From positions 1-6,385 of the forward strand of contig CAZEXP010000071.1 in the NCBI GenBank assembly GCA_964516845.1: 6,385 nt of DNA, in the 5' to 3' direction. Source of the stretch: JAPEKQ01 sp964516845 (GTDB taxonomy: Bacteria; Joyebacterota; Joyebacteria; Joyebacterales; Joyebacteraceae). How positions within the stretch are numbered: position 1 is the first letter of the stretch; the number at the start of each line of letters is the position of its first letter. This document shows, one piece after another, positions 5,594-6,385 of the stretch. The translations under genes and the position numbers were made by a program. The notes under the pieces were generated by a model that did not search any database, was not told the DNA's origin, and saw only the letters and a program-made list of their open reading frames with translations.

Positions 5594-6385
5594 GTGAACA
5601 CGAAGGACACGACACCGCACCGGTGAGCGCGACACAACAGCCCGCGGGCGACGGAAACGAGCGGAACCTCGTCCAGGTCACGAAGCAGGCGACCGGTGTC
5701 ATGGCGTACCAGCTCGTCGGGCTCGTCATCGGACTCGGTTCGAACCTGATCTTCGCGCGCGTTCTGGGCGCTGACCTGCTCGGCGTGTTCGTGCTCGCCC
5801 AGACGACGCTTCTGGTCCTCTCGCTGCTCGCCTCGTTCGGGATGGGACCGACGCTACTGAGGTTCATCCCCGTGAACCTGAGCCGCAACGATCGACGCGG
5901 CGCCTCCGGCGTCTTCTTTTCCGCGTCCTTCCTGGCGCTGGCGGCAACCGCGGTGACGATCGTGGCCCTCGTGCTCGGCAGGAACGTGCTGGCGGATACG
6001 ATCTTCCACGAACCGCGGCTCCTTCCACTGGTGCCGATCATCGCAGTCGGGATTCTGCCGGCGGCCTTCATCAAGATCCACGGATTCGCGCTGCGTGCGC
6101 TGCGGCATGCGAGCCTGGAGACGTTCTGCCTCGAGGTCGTCTTCAAGCTGTCAAAACTGGTCATTTTCCTCGCGCTCTTTGCGTCGGGACTCAAGCTCGC
6201 CGGTCTGACCTGGGCAATGGCAGCGTCTTACGCCACGGCGACAGGTGCCATGTTCATCATCATCGACCGGAAGGCGCCGTACCTGACCCGTGGGCCGCGA
6301 ACCACGAACATCACGTACCGGAAGCTCGTTTCGTTCAGCGTGACAATGACGTTCGTCGCGTTCATGAACTACAGTCTGAGCATCA
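5590..6385 (+). CDS. Wzx-like polysaccharide/oligosaccharide flippase, N-terminal part
   Basis: The first 265 residues are present and the frame is open at the right edge; full-length family members have roughly 430-500. After a hydrophilic N-terminus of about 30 residues come hydrophobic segments near 36-57, 64-84, 108-129, 145-163, 178-199, 203-225 and 246-265. Two features are typical of the Polysacc_synt/MATE-like (MOP) flippase superfamily: the ARVLGADLLGVFVLAQ stretch (56-71) after the first helix, and GMGPTLLRFIPV (84-95) after the second. The role is to move a lipid-linked glycan unit across the inner membrane for assembly into a surface polymer. The start codon shares ATGA with the stop of the phosphodiesterase gene, and only a weak G-rich ribosome site precedes it, so translation is probably coupled. 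Glycosyltransferases or a polymerase would be expected downstream, outside the window. A transporter for another lipid-linked substrate remains possible. Confidence 0.87.
   Translation, partial: MSEHEGHDTAPVSATQQPAGDGNERNLVQVTKQATGVMAYQLVGLVIGLGSNLIFARVLGADLLGVFVLAQTTLLVLSLLASFGMGPTLLRFIPVNLSRNDRRGASGVFFSASFLALAATAVTIVALVLGRNVLADTIFHEPRLLPLVPIIAVGILPAAFIKIHGFALRALRHASLETFCLEVVFKLSKLVIFLALFASGLKLAGLTWAMAASYATATGAMFIIIDRKAPYLTRGPRTTNITYRKLVSFSVTMTFVAFMNYSLSI

Noticed and set aside
4913..5635. Minus-strand open frame of 240 codons opposite the phosphodiesterase gene
   Set aside because: The plus-strand gene has all expected metal ligands and operon overlaps. The antisense product has no recognisable features.
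5583..6194. Minus-strand open frame of 203 codons opposite the flippase
   Set aside because: The plus strand gives a clean multi-helix membrane protein with flippase motifs. The antisense product is Ser/Arg/Thr-rich and featureless.

Overview
This is GC-rich bacterial DNA with strong G/C preference at third codon positions, dense coding and start/stop overlaps typical of operons. It holds four protein-coding genes, two of them cut by the window edges. The combination of a secreted gingipain-type (C25) peptidase carrying Ig-like domains with a surface-glycan gene cluster is typical of uncultured, GC-rich Gram-negative lineages around the FCB group (for example Eisenbacteria- or Krumholzibacteria-like genomes). 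That placement is inference from protein style only; there is no marker gene in the window.

Layout. Positions 2603 to 1, minus strand: one uninterrupted reading frame of 867 codons plus two bases. It begins with a strong Shine-Dalgarno site and a signal peptide and runs off the left edge. It encodes a family C25 cysteine peptidase with an intact His/Cys dyad, followed by at least two Ig-like domains. Positions 2604-3032: a divergent intergenic region. It contains a convincing sigma70-type promoter for the peptidase (perfect TATAAT), two inverted repeats in the predicted long 5' leader, and weak signals for the rightward operon. Positions 3033-6385, plus strand: three genes overlapping by 1 and 4 bases. 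They encode a nucleotidyltransferase-fold protein, a soluble alkaline-phosphatase-superfamily phosphodiesterase, and the N-terminal 265 residues of a Wzx-like polysaccharide flippase that runs off the right edge.

How they may work together. The rightward genes look like the start of an operon for a lipid-linked or phosphate-decorated surface glycan. The flippase would move the lipid-linked unit across the inner membrane. The two cytosolic enzymes would make and break a nucleotide or phosphodiester bond on it. Their exact substrates cannot be read from the sequence. The peptidase is divergently transcribed, and its own promoter suggests an independent secreted or surface role. No RNA genes, insertion sequences, CRISPR arrays or clear intrinsic terminators were seen.
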